Source: an uncultured Eubacterium sp. (GTDB lineage: Bacteria > Bacillota > Clostridia > Lachnospirales > Lachnospiraceae). From it: a stretch of DNA of 64,000 nucleotides. Below the pieces are notes generated by a model. That model was given only the letters and a program-made list of their open reading frames with translations, ran no database searches and had not been told where the DNA came from. Location: assembly GCA_910577295.1 (NCBI GenBank), contig CAJTLS010000002.1, positions 62,348-126,347 of the forward strand, read 5' to 3'. How positions within the stretch are numbered: position 1 is the stretch's first letter; every line of letters begins with the position of its first letter. Both the position numbers and the translations under genes were made by a program. This document shows positions 1-8,746 of this stretch, piece after piece.

Positions 1-51
1 CGCTTGTCAGCAAATTATCAATACTGTTTTAATGCGCAGGAATGGAGATTA

Positions 52-87
52 GTGTAAAAAATAAGCTTGATAGCTTATTTTTTACAC
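52..87. terminator. Perfect 15-bp palindromic hairpin, bidirectional terminator-like
   Basis: GTGTAAAAAATAAGC (52-66) and its exact reverse complement (73-87) are separated by a 6-nt loop. The A-rich 5' arm and T-rich 3' arm make it look like an intrinsic terminator on both strands. It probably ends a gene lying left of the window. Confidence 0.7.
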
Positions 88-89
88 AG

Positions 90-158
90 GTATTTGTGCC
101 GGAGCGTCACAAATACCCATGATGGCAGAGGAGAAATCGCTTTCGCGAATTTCTCCTC
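90..158 (+). promoter_or_regulatory. Leader with two further strong hairpins
   Basis: GTATTTGTG (90-98) pairs with CACAAATAC (108-116). GAGGAGAAATCGC (128-140) pairs with positions 145-158 with a single bulge around a TTTC loop. Both lie upstream of the gene starting at 193. A 13-bp direct repeat, GGAATGGAGATTA, occurs at 39-51 and 178-190, bracketing the whole hairpin block. The function is not known. It could be an attenuator or a small inserted element. Confidence 0.45.
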
Positions 159-192
159 GCCCCGTCGCATACGCTCCGGAATGGAGATTAAC

Positions 193-3100
193 ATGAACGA
201 ACAACGCAATAAAAATTTATGGATTTTCAATGCCGGAAGCAGCTATGCAGGCAATCCGAAATGGATGTTTGAATATATTGTACACCATCACAAGGAGATT
301 ACACCCGTATGGATGTGTTATGAAACAACAACAAAAAATTATGTAAAGGGGCTTGGTTATCAGGCAGAACTCTATGCCTCCCCTGCCGGACGCAGCGTTA
401 TGAAACAGGCGGGCGTCTACGTTGTTGAGATGTGTAAAGAAGTCTTTCAACCTGAACTTGATGGTATCACCGTCCTCAACCTATGGCACGGCGTTGGCTG
501 CAAGAGCATAGAGCGCAAAGTAAACAGCGGCTTTCTTCGTGAGCGTATTGCTAAAAAATATATTCAAAATAATGATATGCTGCGCAATAATCAGCTCTTT
601 CTTGTCACATCCGAAGTCATGGAAAAACACTTCAAAGAGCAGTGCGGCATTGATGATGACAAAGTAATCCGCGCCGGTTATCCACGTTGTGTCGTCGCAG
701 ATGACATTTGCAGTTACGACCATGATATCCGCACCAAAAAAGGACTTGGCAATGATGCAAAACTGGCCATCTATGCCCCTACTTATCGTGATAATAACGG
801 TGAGAATTTTATTAAATCAGCGCTGCCGGATATGAAAAGACTAGCGGATACGCTGGAGCAGAATAATATTCTTCTTATATTGAAAATGCACCCTCAGGTA
901 GAAAAGGACAGCCAGTATCTGGCAATGAAAGATTTATACGGCAATCACCCGAATTTCTACTTTTGGGAAAATCAAGATGATGTCTACGAAATTTTTAGTG
1001 ATATTGATATCGCCATTGTCGACTACTCTTCTATTTTTTATGACTTATTGGCGCGCGGTGTGAAAACTTTTATCCGCTATTTTTATGATATCGACTGTAA
1101 GGAAAACTTCCGTGATTTTGTATTTGATTTGCGCGAAATGACATGCGGCACGGAGGCAAAAAACTTTGAGGAACTTTTAGCTGCCTTAACCGATTGTCCA
1201 CAGACGGAGCAGTCAGAGATTAAGCGCATAAACGATATTTTCTGGTCTTATTCGGACGAGGACGACTGCGAGCGCATTATAAATACTGCACTTTCTTTTG
1301 CCCCACCTAAGAGACAGTTTCCAAAGCTTTATAGCTTCGATATCTTTGATACGCTTTTTTCCAGACAATGTATCTATCCAAGCAGTATCTTTGACAATAT
1401 TAAGCGGAAAATGGAAAACTCCGCTCTCGGCTACAATGCCTATCTCATCCGTGAGTTTACACAAATTCGGCGTTGGTGTGAGGCAAACGTACGGGAGTAT
1501 TATAAAAAGTCAACGCTTATTCGCAAAGATGACCGCTTAGAGATCCAGTTATCGGAGATATATGACCGCATGGCAACACTCTTTTCCATAACGGATGAGC
1601 AAAAAGAACAACTGATTGCATGGGAATGCGAGGCGGAAATCCGTTCTGTCATTCCGCTGAAGCATACGATTCAATATTTGAAAGACCGCCTTGCCGAAGG
1701 AAACGACGTTGTACTAATCAGCGATATGTATTTACCAAAAGAAATTATAAGCCAAATGCTTGCAAAGGCAGACCCGCTTCTTGCCACCCTGCCGCTCTTT
1801 CTTTCCAGTGATTATGGATATCAAAAGACAACGCGCAAGCTCTTCTTAGAAGTGTATGATTCTCTGGACTATCATTATTCGGAGTGGATACACATGGGCG
1901 ACAGTCCATTTGCCGATAATACGCAGCCTTCCCATCTAGGCATTCATACACAGCCGATAGCCATTCCTGAGATGAATGAATACGAGACGGAAATAACGGC
2001 ATTTACGGAAGAGTACGGCGTTCACAGTGTGGCAAAACTGTTCCGCAATTTCCGTCTGGAGGGGCATGACGACCGGGAAATTTTTGCTTACGAATATGCG
2101 AGTCTCTACTTTGTTCCCTATGTTCATTGGGCGGTAATGGATGCCATGGCACGGGGTTATAAGACGCTGTATTTCATTTCCCGCGACGGCTATTATCTGA
2201 AATTGGTAGCAGACGCCATTATCCAAAGCAAGGGTTTTGATATTCGGACAAAATATATATACGGTTCGCGCAAGGCATGGCGTGTTCCGTCCTTTATCGA
2301 CCACGTGGATGAAGAATTTTTTGAAATTTACGGCAACTTCAGCGGCGTCCGCAATTTTGAAAAATTACTGGCTGCCCTGCTTATTGACGAAAAAACATTT
2401 TTCAGCTTCTTTCCGGAGCTCGGCTACCTGAAAAACAAAAAGCGCTATTCCGACCAGCTTATCGCAGACATCAGCTTGAAGCTGAAACGTTCTGCTGCCT
2501 ATCAGAAGCACCTTCTCGGCGTTGCCAAAAAACAGCGCGGCATCGTTATCGACTATTTGAGACAGGAAATTAATTTTGACGAACCTTTTGCCTTTGTTGA
2601 GTACTGGGGACGCGGATATACACAGGATTGCCTGACAAGGCTCTTGCAGGAAACGGCAGGACGCCAGATTGATAACCCGATGTACTACGTCCGCAGTATC
2701 TATCCGACAATCGGGCAATCGATTCGCTACAACTATACATGCAATACTCATTCGCTCGTTTTTGCGGAATCGATTTTTGCCAATCTGCCTTATAAAACAA
2801 TTGAGAAGTACGAGACACAGGATAATAAGATTTGCCCTGTTTTCCATTCCTGTGAAAATGACAAACAGATGAATCAGGCGTTGGAAGTCTATCTTGTCCG
2901 CTTTGCCAATGATTTCTGCTCGCTACAGTTGGAGGATGAGGCAACAACGGGACACTATCTGTATGATTTTGGTATGGCCTATTTCCAACCATCGACGAAC
3001 GACCCGATTCTCTTAAACGTATTTGGCAGTTTAAAAGACGCGGTGGCGCTCGGAGAACGGGCAACGGAATACGCGCCTCCCGTTACCTTTAAGACAATTA

Positions 3101-3243
3101 TAGACTGGATGCACGGTCAGTCCTACCACACGAAATCCGTAGAGATGTCAATGAAAAAATCAAAACCGATTTATCGCTGGATTTATAAGAGTTATTGCTA
3201 TTACTGCGATAATATTCGCGGAAAATGGTTTCGGAGGAAGTAA
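193..3243 (+). CDS. CDP-glycerol glycerophosphotransferase-like / HAD-like bifunctional protein
   Basis: The protein is about 1016 aa. The N-terminal ~400 residues resemble the TagB/TagF family, which transfers glycerol-phosphate or similar groups from CDP-glycerol onto wall polymers at the inner membrane face. Visible signs are LNLWHGVG, the YAPTYRD motif, LKMHPQ, and IVDYSSIFYDLL near the end of the transferase part. The remainder carries a HAD-type module: the SFDIFDTLFSRQ nucleophile motif and IHMGDSPFADN as the late acidic motif, followed by ~350 residues of unclear fold. The open frame begins at 67, but ATG 193 is chosen because GGAATGGAG precedes it and residues before it look non-coding. 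The C-terminus is basic (KWFRRK). It sits next to a galactofuranose/ABC-exporter operon of opposite strand and probably decorates the same surface polymer. The fusion is confident from sequence; its exact substrate is not. Confidence 0.8.
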   Translation: MNEQRNKNLWIFNAGSSYAGNPKWMFEYIVHHHKEITPVWMCYETTTKNYVKGLGYQAELYASPAGRSVMKQAGVYVVEMCKEVFQPELDGITVLNLWHGVGCKSIERKVNSGFLRERIAKKYIQNNDMLRNNQLFLVTSEVMEKHFKEQCGIDDDKVIRAGYPRCVVADDICSYDHDIRTKKGLGNDAKLAIYAPTYRDNNGENFIKSALPDMKRLADTLEQNNILLILKMHPQVEKDSQYLAMKDLYGNHPNFYFWENQDDVYEIFSDIDIAIVDYSSIFYDLLARGVKTFIRYFYDIDCKENFRDFVFDLREMTCGTEAKNFEELLAALTDCPQTEQSEIKRINDIFWSYSDEDDCERIINTALSFAPPKRQFPKLYSFDIFDTLFSRQCIYPSSIFDNIKRKMENSALGYNAYLIREFTQIRRWCEANVREYYKKSTLIRKDDRLEIQLSEIYDRMATLFSITDEQKEQLIAWECEAEIRSVIPLKHTIQYLKDRLAEGNDVVLISDMYLPKEIISQMLAKADPLLATLPLFLSSDYGYQKTTRKLFLEVYDSLDYHYSEWIHMGDSPFADNTQPSHLGIHTQPIAIPEMNEYETEITAFTEEYGVHSVAKLFRNFRLEGHDDREIFAYEYASLYFVPYVHWAVMDAMARGYKTLYFISRDGYYLKLVADAIIQSKGFDIRTKYIYGSRKAWRVPSFIDHVDEEFFEIYGNFSGVRNFEKLLAALLIDEKTFFSFFPELGYLKNKKRYSDQLIADISLKLKRSAAYQKHLLGVAKKQRGIVIDYLRQEINFDEPFAFVEYWGRGYTQDCLTRLLQETAGRQIDNPMYYVRSIYPTIGQSIRYNYTCNTHSLVFAESIFANLPYKTIEKYETQDNKICPVFHSCENDKQMNQALEVYLVRFANDFCSLQLEDEATTGHYLYDFGMAYFQPSTNDPILLNVFGSLKDAVALGERATEYAPPVTFKTIIDWMHGQSYHTKSVEMSMKKSKPIYRWIYKSYCYYCDNIRGKWFRRK

Positions 3244-3246
3244 GCG

Positions 3247-5019
3247 CTATCGCAAATATTTCTCCCAAAACCCGCTCTCGGTTAACTCTTTGCCGTGCTC
3301 GCAAAAATCTGCGACTGCACGTCGATAATTTTTCCGAAGCAGCCGCCACATACGGAAACAGCGCGCCGCCGTGAGAAACAGGTTTTTTCTCTTTCTACGG
3401 ACAAAAAATCCCTGTTTGGTATCGGGGTCATAGAGGAGTACATTTTTATATCGGTACAGACAGTCGGGATGCTTCCCCATCGGAATGGGAAGCGTCTCTT
3501 TTTTTGCTGGCAGGAGCCAGCCGTTGACGGACAACAGATGCCTCTTAGAAAACCCGTGTTCTTCATAAAGCCGTTCCGGCTGCGGTTTTGTATAATACTT
3601 TTCTGTATGAAGTTCCGCAAGCTCCTCCGATACGTCCGTCATCCGGTATCCCATCTGCATAATTTCCTGATGTAGGGAAATCGGGTCTGTCTCTTTTAAG
3701 AATTGCACGCCCTTACAGAAGTCCTCCACGCCTTTCATCGTCAGCAGTTGGTCTTCCTCCCGATAATGGAGCATTTGACCCGCCAGATGGCGGCACACAC
3801 TCTTTACTACATGCATTACGGAAAATTCCGGATGATGAACAGCACAGGTAATCAGCGTATTACGCATATCATAATATTCCATCGAAGAGGCCTTTCGGTT
3901 GTCAAACGCATCATGCCAGACACCAATCCCGTTCATTGTCATAATCTTCTTATCAAAACGCAATCCATACTCGATATCATCCCCGTGAATAAATACCGGC
4001 AGCGGAAATCCGCGGAAATGTTCTGCCAGAGGAATGCAGCAAAACCACCAGCCGTTGTATTCCATCGGCAAATCCTCTTCATTTTTCATTAACATTTCCT
4101 CGCTTCGCAAATCATATCCGCGCTTCGTAAAGCCAATCCGCCCCCCTTGCCACATTTCACCATTGGCGTGTTGAATATAGGGAACATCCATGCGCAGCAA
4201 TGCGCCGCCAAGCATCGCATCCGAGTAGTAAGGCTTTGCATACGCCAAAATCGCATAGGTTCGCAGAATCGATTCCGGCTCTAAGACAATATCATCATCC
4301 ATAAGAAGAACATGGGTAAAATTACACTTATCCTTTGCGTTATACGCCTCCAGCATGCAGCGTCCGAAACCGCCCGCTCCTCCTGCATTTTTATTAGCCA
4401 TCACATGAATATACTCATCCGACAATTCCGATAGCGGAAGCGTGTTTCCGTTATCCGATACATAAACATACAACCGCTGATACAGCGGCGAGGATTCATT
4501 TTCAATCAATCCCCTGCGCAGGGTATCGAGCGTTTTAATGATAAACTCTTCCCGCCGGAATGTACAGATACCTACAGCAATTGTCACTGGCCGGCAGACT
4601 TCTTCCTGACACTCAAAATACGCACGCTCTATCTTCATCTCGCTCTTTGCTTTCACGATCAGATAGAGGATGCCCGACTGTTCCCCGCAATCAAAAGGTA
4701 TCCGGCACACCCCCTCACGCACTGCTTGCGTGTGCAGACATTCCTTTTTGAGCTCTGTGCCCATCTGTACGGCACGCCAGAGCGAGACCTCGCCGTCTCC
4801 CTGACATTGTACTACTGCGTGGACTTCTGCGATATTCGTGTACTGATTCCACTTATCTGCCGAAAAACTATTGAAATAAGTAAAAAAAGAAAGCTCCGTC
4901 TGCTGCGCCAATACAAGCCCCGCTTCTTCACTGCGGAGCGCCCCCTGCATTTTGCGATAGTATAATGCTGTTTCGTCGCAGATAGCTTTCTTTGGAAACA
5001 CTATATTTTGTATTATCAT
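3247..5019 (-). CDS. GlfT2-like galactofuranosyltransferase (GT2)
   Basis: The protein is about 590 aa and has the three-part GlfT2 layout: an N-terminal beta-sandwich (to ~140), a GT-A domain beginning TIAVGICTFRRE, and a C-terminal helical domain. The metal/nucleotide-binding DDD lies at residues 241-243 (LLMDDDIVLEPE). FIHGDDIEYGLR and VWHDAF are the expected acceptor-site motifs. GlfT2 enzymes add galactofuranose from UDP-Galf to a lipid-linked glycan in the cytoplasm. A UDP-galactopyranose mutase, which makes UDP-Galf, is encoded at 13016-14164, in keeping with this assignment. ATG 5019 is chosen over the longer frame because AGAGG lies just upstream, overlapping the stop of the ABC ATPase gene 10 bp away. 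It is the last gene of the polysaccharide operon. The linkage formed cannot be read from sequence. Confidence 0.87.
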   Translation of the reverse strand: MIIQNIVFPKKAICDETALYYRKMQGALRSEEAGLVLAQQTELSFFTYFNSFSADKWNQYTNIAEVHAVVQCQGDGEVSLWRAVQMGTELKKECLHTQAVREGVCRIPFDCGEQSGILYLIVKAKSEMKIERAYFECQEEVCRPVTIAVGICTFRREEFIIKTLDTLRRGLIENESSPLYQRLYVYVSDNGNTLPLSELSDEYIHVMANKNAGGAGGFGRCMLEAYNAKDKCNFTHVLLMDDDIVLEPESILRTYAILAYAKPYYSDAMLGGALLRMDVPYIQHANGEMWQGGRIGFTKRGYDLRSEEMLMKNEEDLPMEYNGWWFCCIPLAEHFRGFPLPVFIHGDDIEYGLRFDKKIMTMNGIGVWHDAFDNRKASSMEYYDMRNTLITCAVHHPEFSVMHVVKSVCRHLAGQMLHYREEDQLLTMKGVEDFCKGVQFLKETDPISLHQEIMQMGYRMTDVSEELAELHTEKYYTKPQPERLYEEHGFSKRHLLSVNGWLLPAKKETLPIPMGKHPDCLYRYKNVLLYDPDTKQGFFVRRKRKNLFLTAARCFRMWRLLRKNYRRAVADFCEHGKELTESGFWEKYLR

Positions 5020-5029
5020 GCTCTTACCT

Positions 5030-5770
5030 CTATTTCTTCTGCGTCGCCATATAAGCGTCGCACACCTCATTTACTTCCCCCGTCATTTGTATCTCACCCT
5101 TATTAATCCACACCGCATGGTCACACAGTTTACGAACCTGCTCAATCGAATGCGAGACAAATAAAAGCGTCGTTCCGCCGCTCATCATCTCGTCCATACG
5201 TTTCAGGCATTTTTGCTGGAACGCATAGTCCCCCACAGCTAAAATCTCATCAACGATAAGTATATCCGGCTGCACAATCGTGGCAATCGCAAAACCAAGG
5301 CGCGCGCGCATACCGGAAGAAAAATTCTTCACCGGAGCGTCGAGAAATTTGTGTAACTCCGAAAACTCAACAATTTCGTCAAAATGTTCCTGCATATATT
5401 TTTTCGAATGACCGAGAACGGTGCCGTTTAAAAAAATATTTTCTCTTGCCGTTAAGTTCATATCGAAACCGGCTCCAAGCTCAAGAAGAGGAGAAATCGT
5501 GCCATTGACGACAACCTCCCCCTTATATGGTTTCAAAATACCGCTAATTGCTTTTAACAGCGTAGATTTACCGGAACCGTTACTTCCGACAAGCGCCCAC
5601 GCCTCTCCTTTGCGAATGGTAAACGAGGCGTCTTTGACGGCCAGAAACTCCTGAAAGAGAAGCTCGCGCTTCAGCAGCTTTACAAAATATTCTTTTAAGT
5701 TATCAATTTTCTCGGAAGCCATATTAAAACGGATGGTAACATTTTTCACATCTATGGCGATAGCGCTCAT
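5030..5770 (-). CDS. Polysaccharide/teichoic acid ABC exporter, ATP-binding subunit (Wzt/TagH type)
   Basis: The protein is 246 aa. Walker A is GSNGSGKST, the ABC signature is FSSGMRARLGFA, and Walker B is ILIVDEIL followed by the H-loop FVSHS. The very early N-terminal strand plus the LLELGAGFD segment is typical of the exporter subfamily that moves undecaprenyl-linked glycans across the membrane. It is shorter than classical O-antigen Wzt because it lacks the C-terminal glycan-binding domain, so chain-end recognition is not expected here. The permease lies immediately upstream (stop to start 15 bp) and the galactofuranosyltransferase immediately downstream. All three are probably co-translated. 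Confidence 0.92.
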   Translation of the reverse strand: MSAIAIDVKNVTIRFNMASEKIDNLKEYFVKLLKRELLFQEFLAVKDASFTIRKGEAWALVGSNGSGKSTLLKAISGILKPYKGEVVVNGTISPLLELGAGFDMNLTARENIFLNGTVLGHSKKYMQEHFDEIVEFSELHKFLDAPVKNFSSGMRARLGFAIATIVQPDILIVDEILAVGDYAFQQKCLKRMDEMMSGGTTLLFVSHSIEQVRKLCDHAVWINKGEIQMTGEVNEVCDAYMATQKK

Positions 5771-5785
5771 GCCGCTTCCCTCCTT

Positions 5786-6589
5786 TTAAATATATAAAAT
5801 AAATTTGTCCTGTGTTTTTAAGAATGTCCACAAACCAATGAATAACATGACAAAGGCGGAAACCACCCCGATGACAATGAGCGGTATCATCCCAATCCCC
5901 CCCGGTACAAACCCCGGCAGCGTCAGGCATCGAAACTGCGATACATACGAATACATCGGATTGTAATGTGAAACTAAATACTGAAGCGTATCCGGCAATG
6001 CCTCCAGCGGATAAAACATCGGCGTCAGATACAGCCACGCCGTGGTGACGGCATTATAAATATACTGGATATCCCGAAAGAAAACATTCGTCGCCGCCAG
6101 AAACAGGCTTAGTCCTAAAGTGAAAATAAAATTCTGCAGCAAGACTGCCGGAAATAATAAGAGACGCCATGAAAACTCGCCATGTGTAAAAACCATGACA
6201 ACAAGAAGCGCCCCCATGGAAAAAATACAGTCAATTACCCCGCTGAATACTTTGGAAACTGTAAAAACATACTTCGGAACATACGTCTTTTTTAAAAGCG
6301 AAGCGCTGCCATTAATAGACTGTATAGAGCCCTTTGTCGTCAGGTTCATAAAGTTGAACATCACCTGCCCGCTCATCAAATAGACCGGAAAGTTGGAAAT
6401 GTTTCCGCGATGGAACATACGGGAAAATACAATCGCCATAATAATCATTATAAAGAGGGGATTTAATACGCTCCACAAATAACCAAGCACACTTCTTCGG
6501 TATTTCAACTTCAAATCCCTGCTCACGAGCTCGCCCATCAAATCCTTAAAACGGATAAAACCTTTGATACGTGCAATTAATAGTTTCAT
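5786..6589 (-). CDS. Polysaccharide/teichoic acid ABC exporter, permease subunit (Wzm/TagG type)
   Basis: The protein is about 267 aa and of the ABC-2 membrane type with six predicted hydrophobic segments. DLKLKYRRSVLGYLWSVLNP near the N-terminus is the characteristic amphipathic motif of this family before TM1. ATG 6589 (MKLLIAR) is preferred to the upstream ATG at 6601, since GGAGG lies 6 nt before 6589 and the 6601 codon itself overlaps that Shine-Dalgarno. It pairs with the ATPase at 5030-5770 to export a lipid-linked glycan. Upstream is a GT2 gene ending 14 bp away. Confidence 0.92.
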   Translation of the reverse strand: MKLLIARIKGFIRFKDLMGELVSRDLKLKYRRSVLGYLWSVLNPLFIMIIMAIVFSRMFHRGNISNFPVYLMSGQVMFNFMNLTTKGSIQSINGSASLLKKTYVPKYVFTVSKVFSGVIDCIFSMGALLVVMVFTHGEFSWRLLLFPAVLLQNFIFTLGLSLFLAATNVFFRDIQYIYNAVTTAWLYLTPMFYPLEALPDTLQYLVSHYNPMYSYVSQFRCLTLPGFVPGGIGMIPLIVIGVVSAFVMLFIGLWTFLKTQDKFILYI

Positions 6590-6603
6590 ACAATCCTCCA
6601 TTC

Positions 6604-7605
6604 TTATTCACAGCGATATGCCTTGCGGCATGCCCTAGATGCCAATGGATATATGTGATATCTGCTCTTTCGCAGCCATTTTACCGCTGCATTTTCCACA
6701 GCTCGATAGACTTCTGGAAAATCCTTTTTCAGTCTTTTATCCAGAATTTTTATTTTCTGCTTCCACTGTCCGGCAGGCTCAAAACTCAAATAAATCTTGA
6801 TTTGGCTCACAAGAATGCGGGCCGCGCCCCGCTCCACATAACGCCGTTTTCCCGGAGATAACAAGGTGCATTCCTCTCCGTAAAAATCAAGCAGATGTTC
6901 CAACACTTTCTCATGGTGGGAACAGTTTTTCTGCATATTTTTAATCTCCATGCTCTGGGTAGCAAGCCCCAGCCGATACTCATATACCGGCTTTTTCAAA
7001 AACGCAACCGTCTCCACCAAAGGGATAGGATATAACATATATTCCGCATCCACATAAAAACAGTGTTCGTCTAGACGCCGCCCCATCTTTTTCAGCACTT
7101 CCGTCCGAAATGTTGCCGCATGCATATTGATATATATCTGATTACAAATCTCGTCAAAAGCATAGGAATACCCGTATTTTTTTCCCTCGAATCTATGCCG
7201 GATGGTATCTATCCATTCACCGCTCTCATCATCAAAGCGGTAATAATCCGTGACAATCAAATCCTCCGTGGCATTTTCCAGATAATCGAGCAACGCCGCA
7301 AACCCCTCGGCCTCCAGCCGGTCGTCCCCATCCACAGTCTTAAAATATTTTCCCTGCGCTTCCTCAATTCCCCTGTTCACCGTGGAACCATGACCACCGT
7401 TTTCTTTCTCAATCAGACGAAATATTTGCGGATGCTTTTTTTCGTACTCCCTCGCAATCTCATTGATTGCCTCGCCGGAACCGTCATTAATAATGAGAAC
7501 TTCCAACTGTTCTTTCACACTCGGAATCAAAAAGGAATCTAATGTCTCTGGCAAATAGTGTTCTACTTTATATGCCGCTACGGATATCGTCAATAATTTT
7601 TGCAT
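6604..7605 (-). CDS. Glycosyltransferase family 2
   Basis: The protein is 333 aa, with a GT-A fold at the N-terminus: TISVAAYKVEHYLPETLDSF, VLIINDGS, NGGHGSTVNRGIE and the DGDD metal motif. The second half has SYAFDE and CFYVDAEYM, seen in related LicD-cluster and capsule transferases. The C-terminal ~90 residues are basic and contain no transmembrane helix, so it probably works at the cytoplasmic membrane face. It is clearly related to the GT2 at 11982-12998 (shared NGGHG, VN.G.E and D.DD blocks). It follows the GT4 gene by one base and is coupled to it. The sugar is unknown. Confidence 0.87.
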   Translation of the reverse strand: MQKLLTISVAAYKVEHYLPETLDSFLIPSVKEQLEVLIINDGSGEAINEIAREYEKKHPQIFRLIEKENGGHGSTVNRGIEEAQGKYFKTVDGDDRLEAEGFAALLDYLENATEDLIVTDYYRFDDESGEWIDTIRHRFEGKKYGYSYAFDEICNQIYINMHAATFRTEVLKKMGRRLDEHCFYVDAEYMLYPIPLVETVAFLKKPVYEYRLGLATQSMEIKNMQKNCSHHEKVLEHLLDFYGEECTLLSPGKRRYVERGAARILVSQIKIYLSFEPAGQWKQKIKILDKRLKKDFPEVYRAVENAAVKWLRKSRYHIYPLASRACRKAYRCE

Positions 7606-7606
7606 A

Positions 7607-8746
7607 TCAACTCTCTCTTTCCAACTCTGCGTAAATTTTTCTCATCTTATTATCTACCTTTTCCATGGAAAATTTCTTCACGCGCTTACGATTCCATTGC
7701 CCCATACGCGCAGCCTCCTCTGGATGCTTTAACAAATACTGCAGTGCCCCCGCATATCCTTCTTCAATATCCTCCTCCAGTAAAAAGCCGCCCTTTTTAT
7801 TTTCAATGAGGTCACGGTTTCCCCGTATATTTAATCCGACTACCGGCAGCCCTGCCTGCATTGCCTCCATAACGGCAACCGGCAGCCCCTCCTGCAGAGA
7901 GGGAAAGGCAAAAACGTCCGCCTGACGCAAAACATCTGCCACCGTATCACAGTATCCGGTAAAAATAACCTTTTTCTGCAAATGCATCTCCTTCACCATT
8001 CGGTGAAGTTCATTTTCCAGCGGACCGGAACCACAAATGACATAGACGAACGGCAGACGCCGGAAGCGGTCCATCGTCTTAATTATCCTCTGATGGTTTT
8101 TTCGTTCCGTCATCTCACCGACGCTGACAATTATTTTCGCATCCTGCGGTATTTTGTATTCTTTGCGTAAATCAAAACTTTCGACAGCAGTCGGCAGCGG
8201 CTTCATACCAATCCCCGGAATATATTCCGTCTTTCCCCGCACATGAAACTTGCTGCCTCGCTCAAAATCTTCTTCGTTCATCAACAACAGGCAATCCGTA
8301 TAGCGGGCATAGTACCTTTCTACAAAATAATAGAACCAATGGGCAGGCGCCGCTCCCTTATAAAAATGGAAACCGTGCGCCGTATAGAGAACCGGAATCC
8401 TGCGTTTCGTAAGTTTGCGCACTTTTTCCGCCGCCCTCCTTGCAATGACACCTGTCATCGGCATATGGCAGTGTATCAAATCAAACTCCTGCTGAATCAT
8501 AAGCTGCTTTAGCATCCGATAGCAGCGAAAGACATCTCCCGAAAACGGAGAACGTCCAAACGGTATCGAATGGCATTTTATGCCCGTGTCCTCCAACCGA
8601 CTGTTATCTTTACCATAGACAACCACATCGAAATTTGCCGCATAATGGATTTCATACCCCATCTCCTGCAATATCCGAACGTTATTCATCTCAAACTGTG
8701 GAACAAAACCACTCACTCTTGTCACAATTAACGCTTTCTTACTCAT
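7607..8746 (-). CDS. Glycosyltransferase family 4 (GT-B)
   Basis: The protein is about 379 aa. The N-terminal acceptor domain contains HCHMPMTGVIARRAA and YTAHGFHFYKGA, typical of EpsD/PssF-type transferases. The C-terminal donor domain has VSVGEMTERKNH and the E-x7-E block FPSLQEGLPVAVMEAM. It is expected to add the second sugar to the undecaprenyl-pyrophosphate-linked primer made by the preceding WbaP-type enzyme. ATG 8746 (MSKKALIV) is chosen because homologues begin there and it overlaps the upstream stop codon by 8 nt, a usual translational-coupling arrangement. GGAGGG lies 12 nt upstream, a slightly long spacing. Confidence 0.88.
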   Translation of the reverse strand: MSKKALIVTRVSGFVPQFEMNNVRILQEMGYEIHYAANFDVVVYGKDNSRLEDTGIKCHSIPFGRSPFSGDVFRCYRMLKQLMIQQEFDLIHCHMPMTGVIARRAAEKVRKLTKRRIPVLYTAHGFHFYKGAAPAHWFYYFVERYYARYTDCLLLMNEEDFERGSKFHVRGKTEYIPGIGMKPLPTAVESFDLRKEYKIPQDAKIIVSVGEMTERKNHQRIIKTMDRFRRLPFVYVICGSGPLENELHRMVKEMHLQKKVIFTGYCDTVADVLRQADVFAFPSLQEGLPVAVMEAMQAGLPVVGLNIRGNRDLIENKKGGFLLEEDIEEGYAGALQYLLKHPEEAARMGQWNRKRVKKFSMEKVDNKMRKIYAELERES

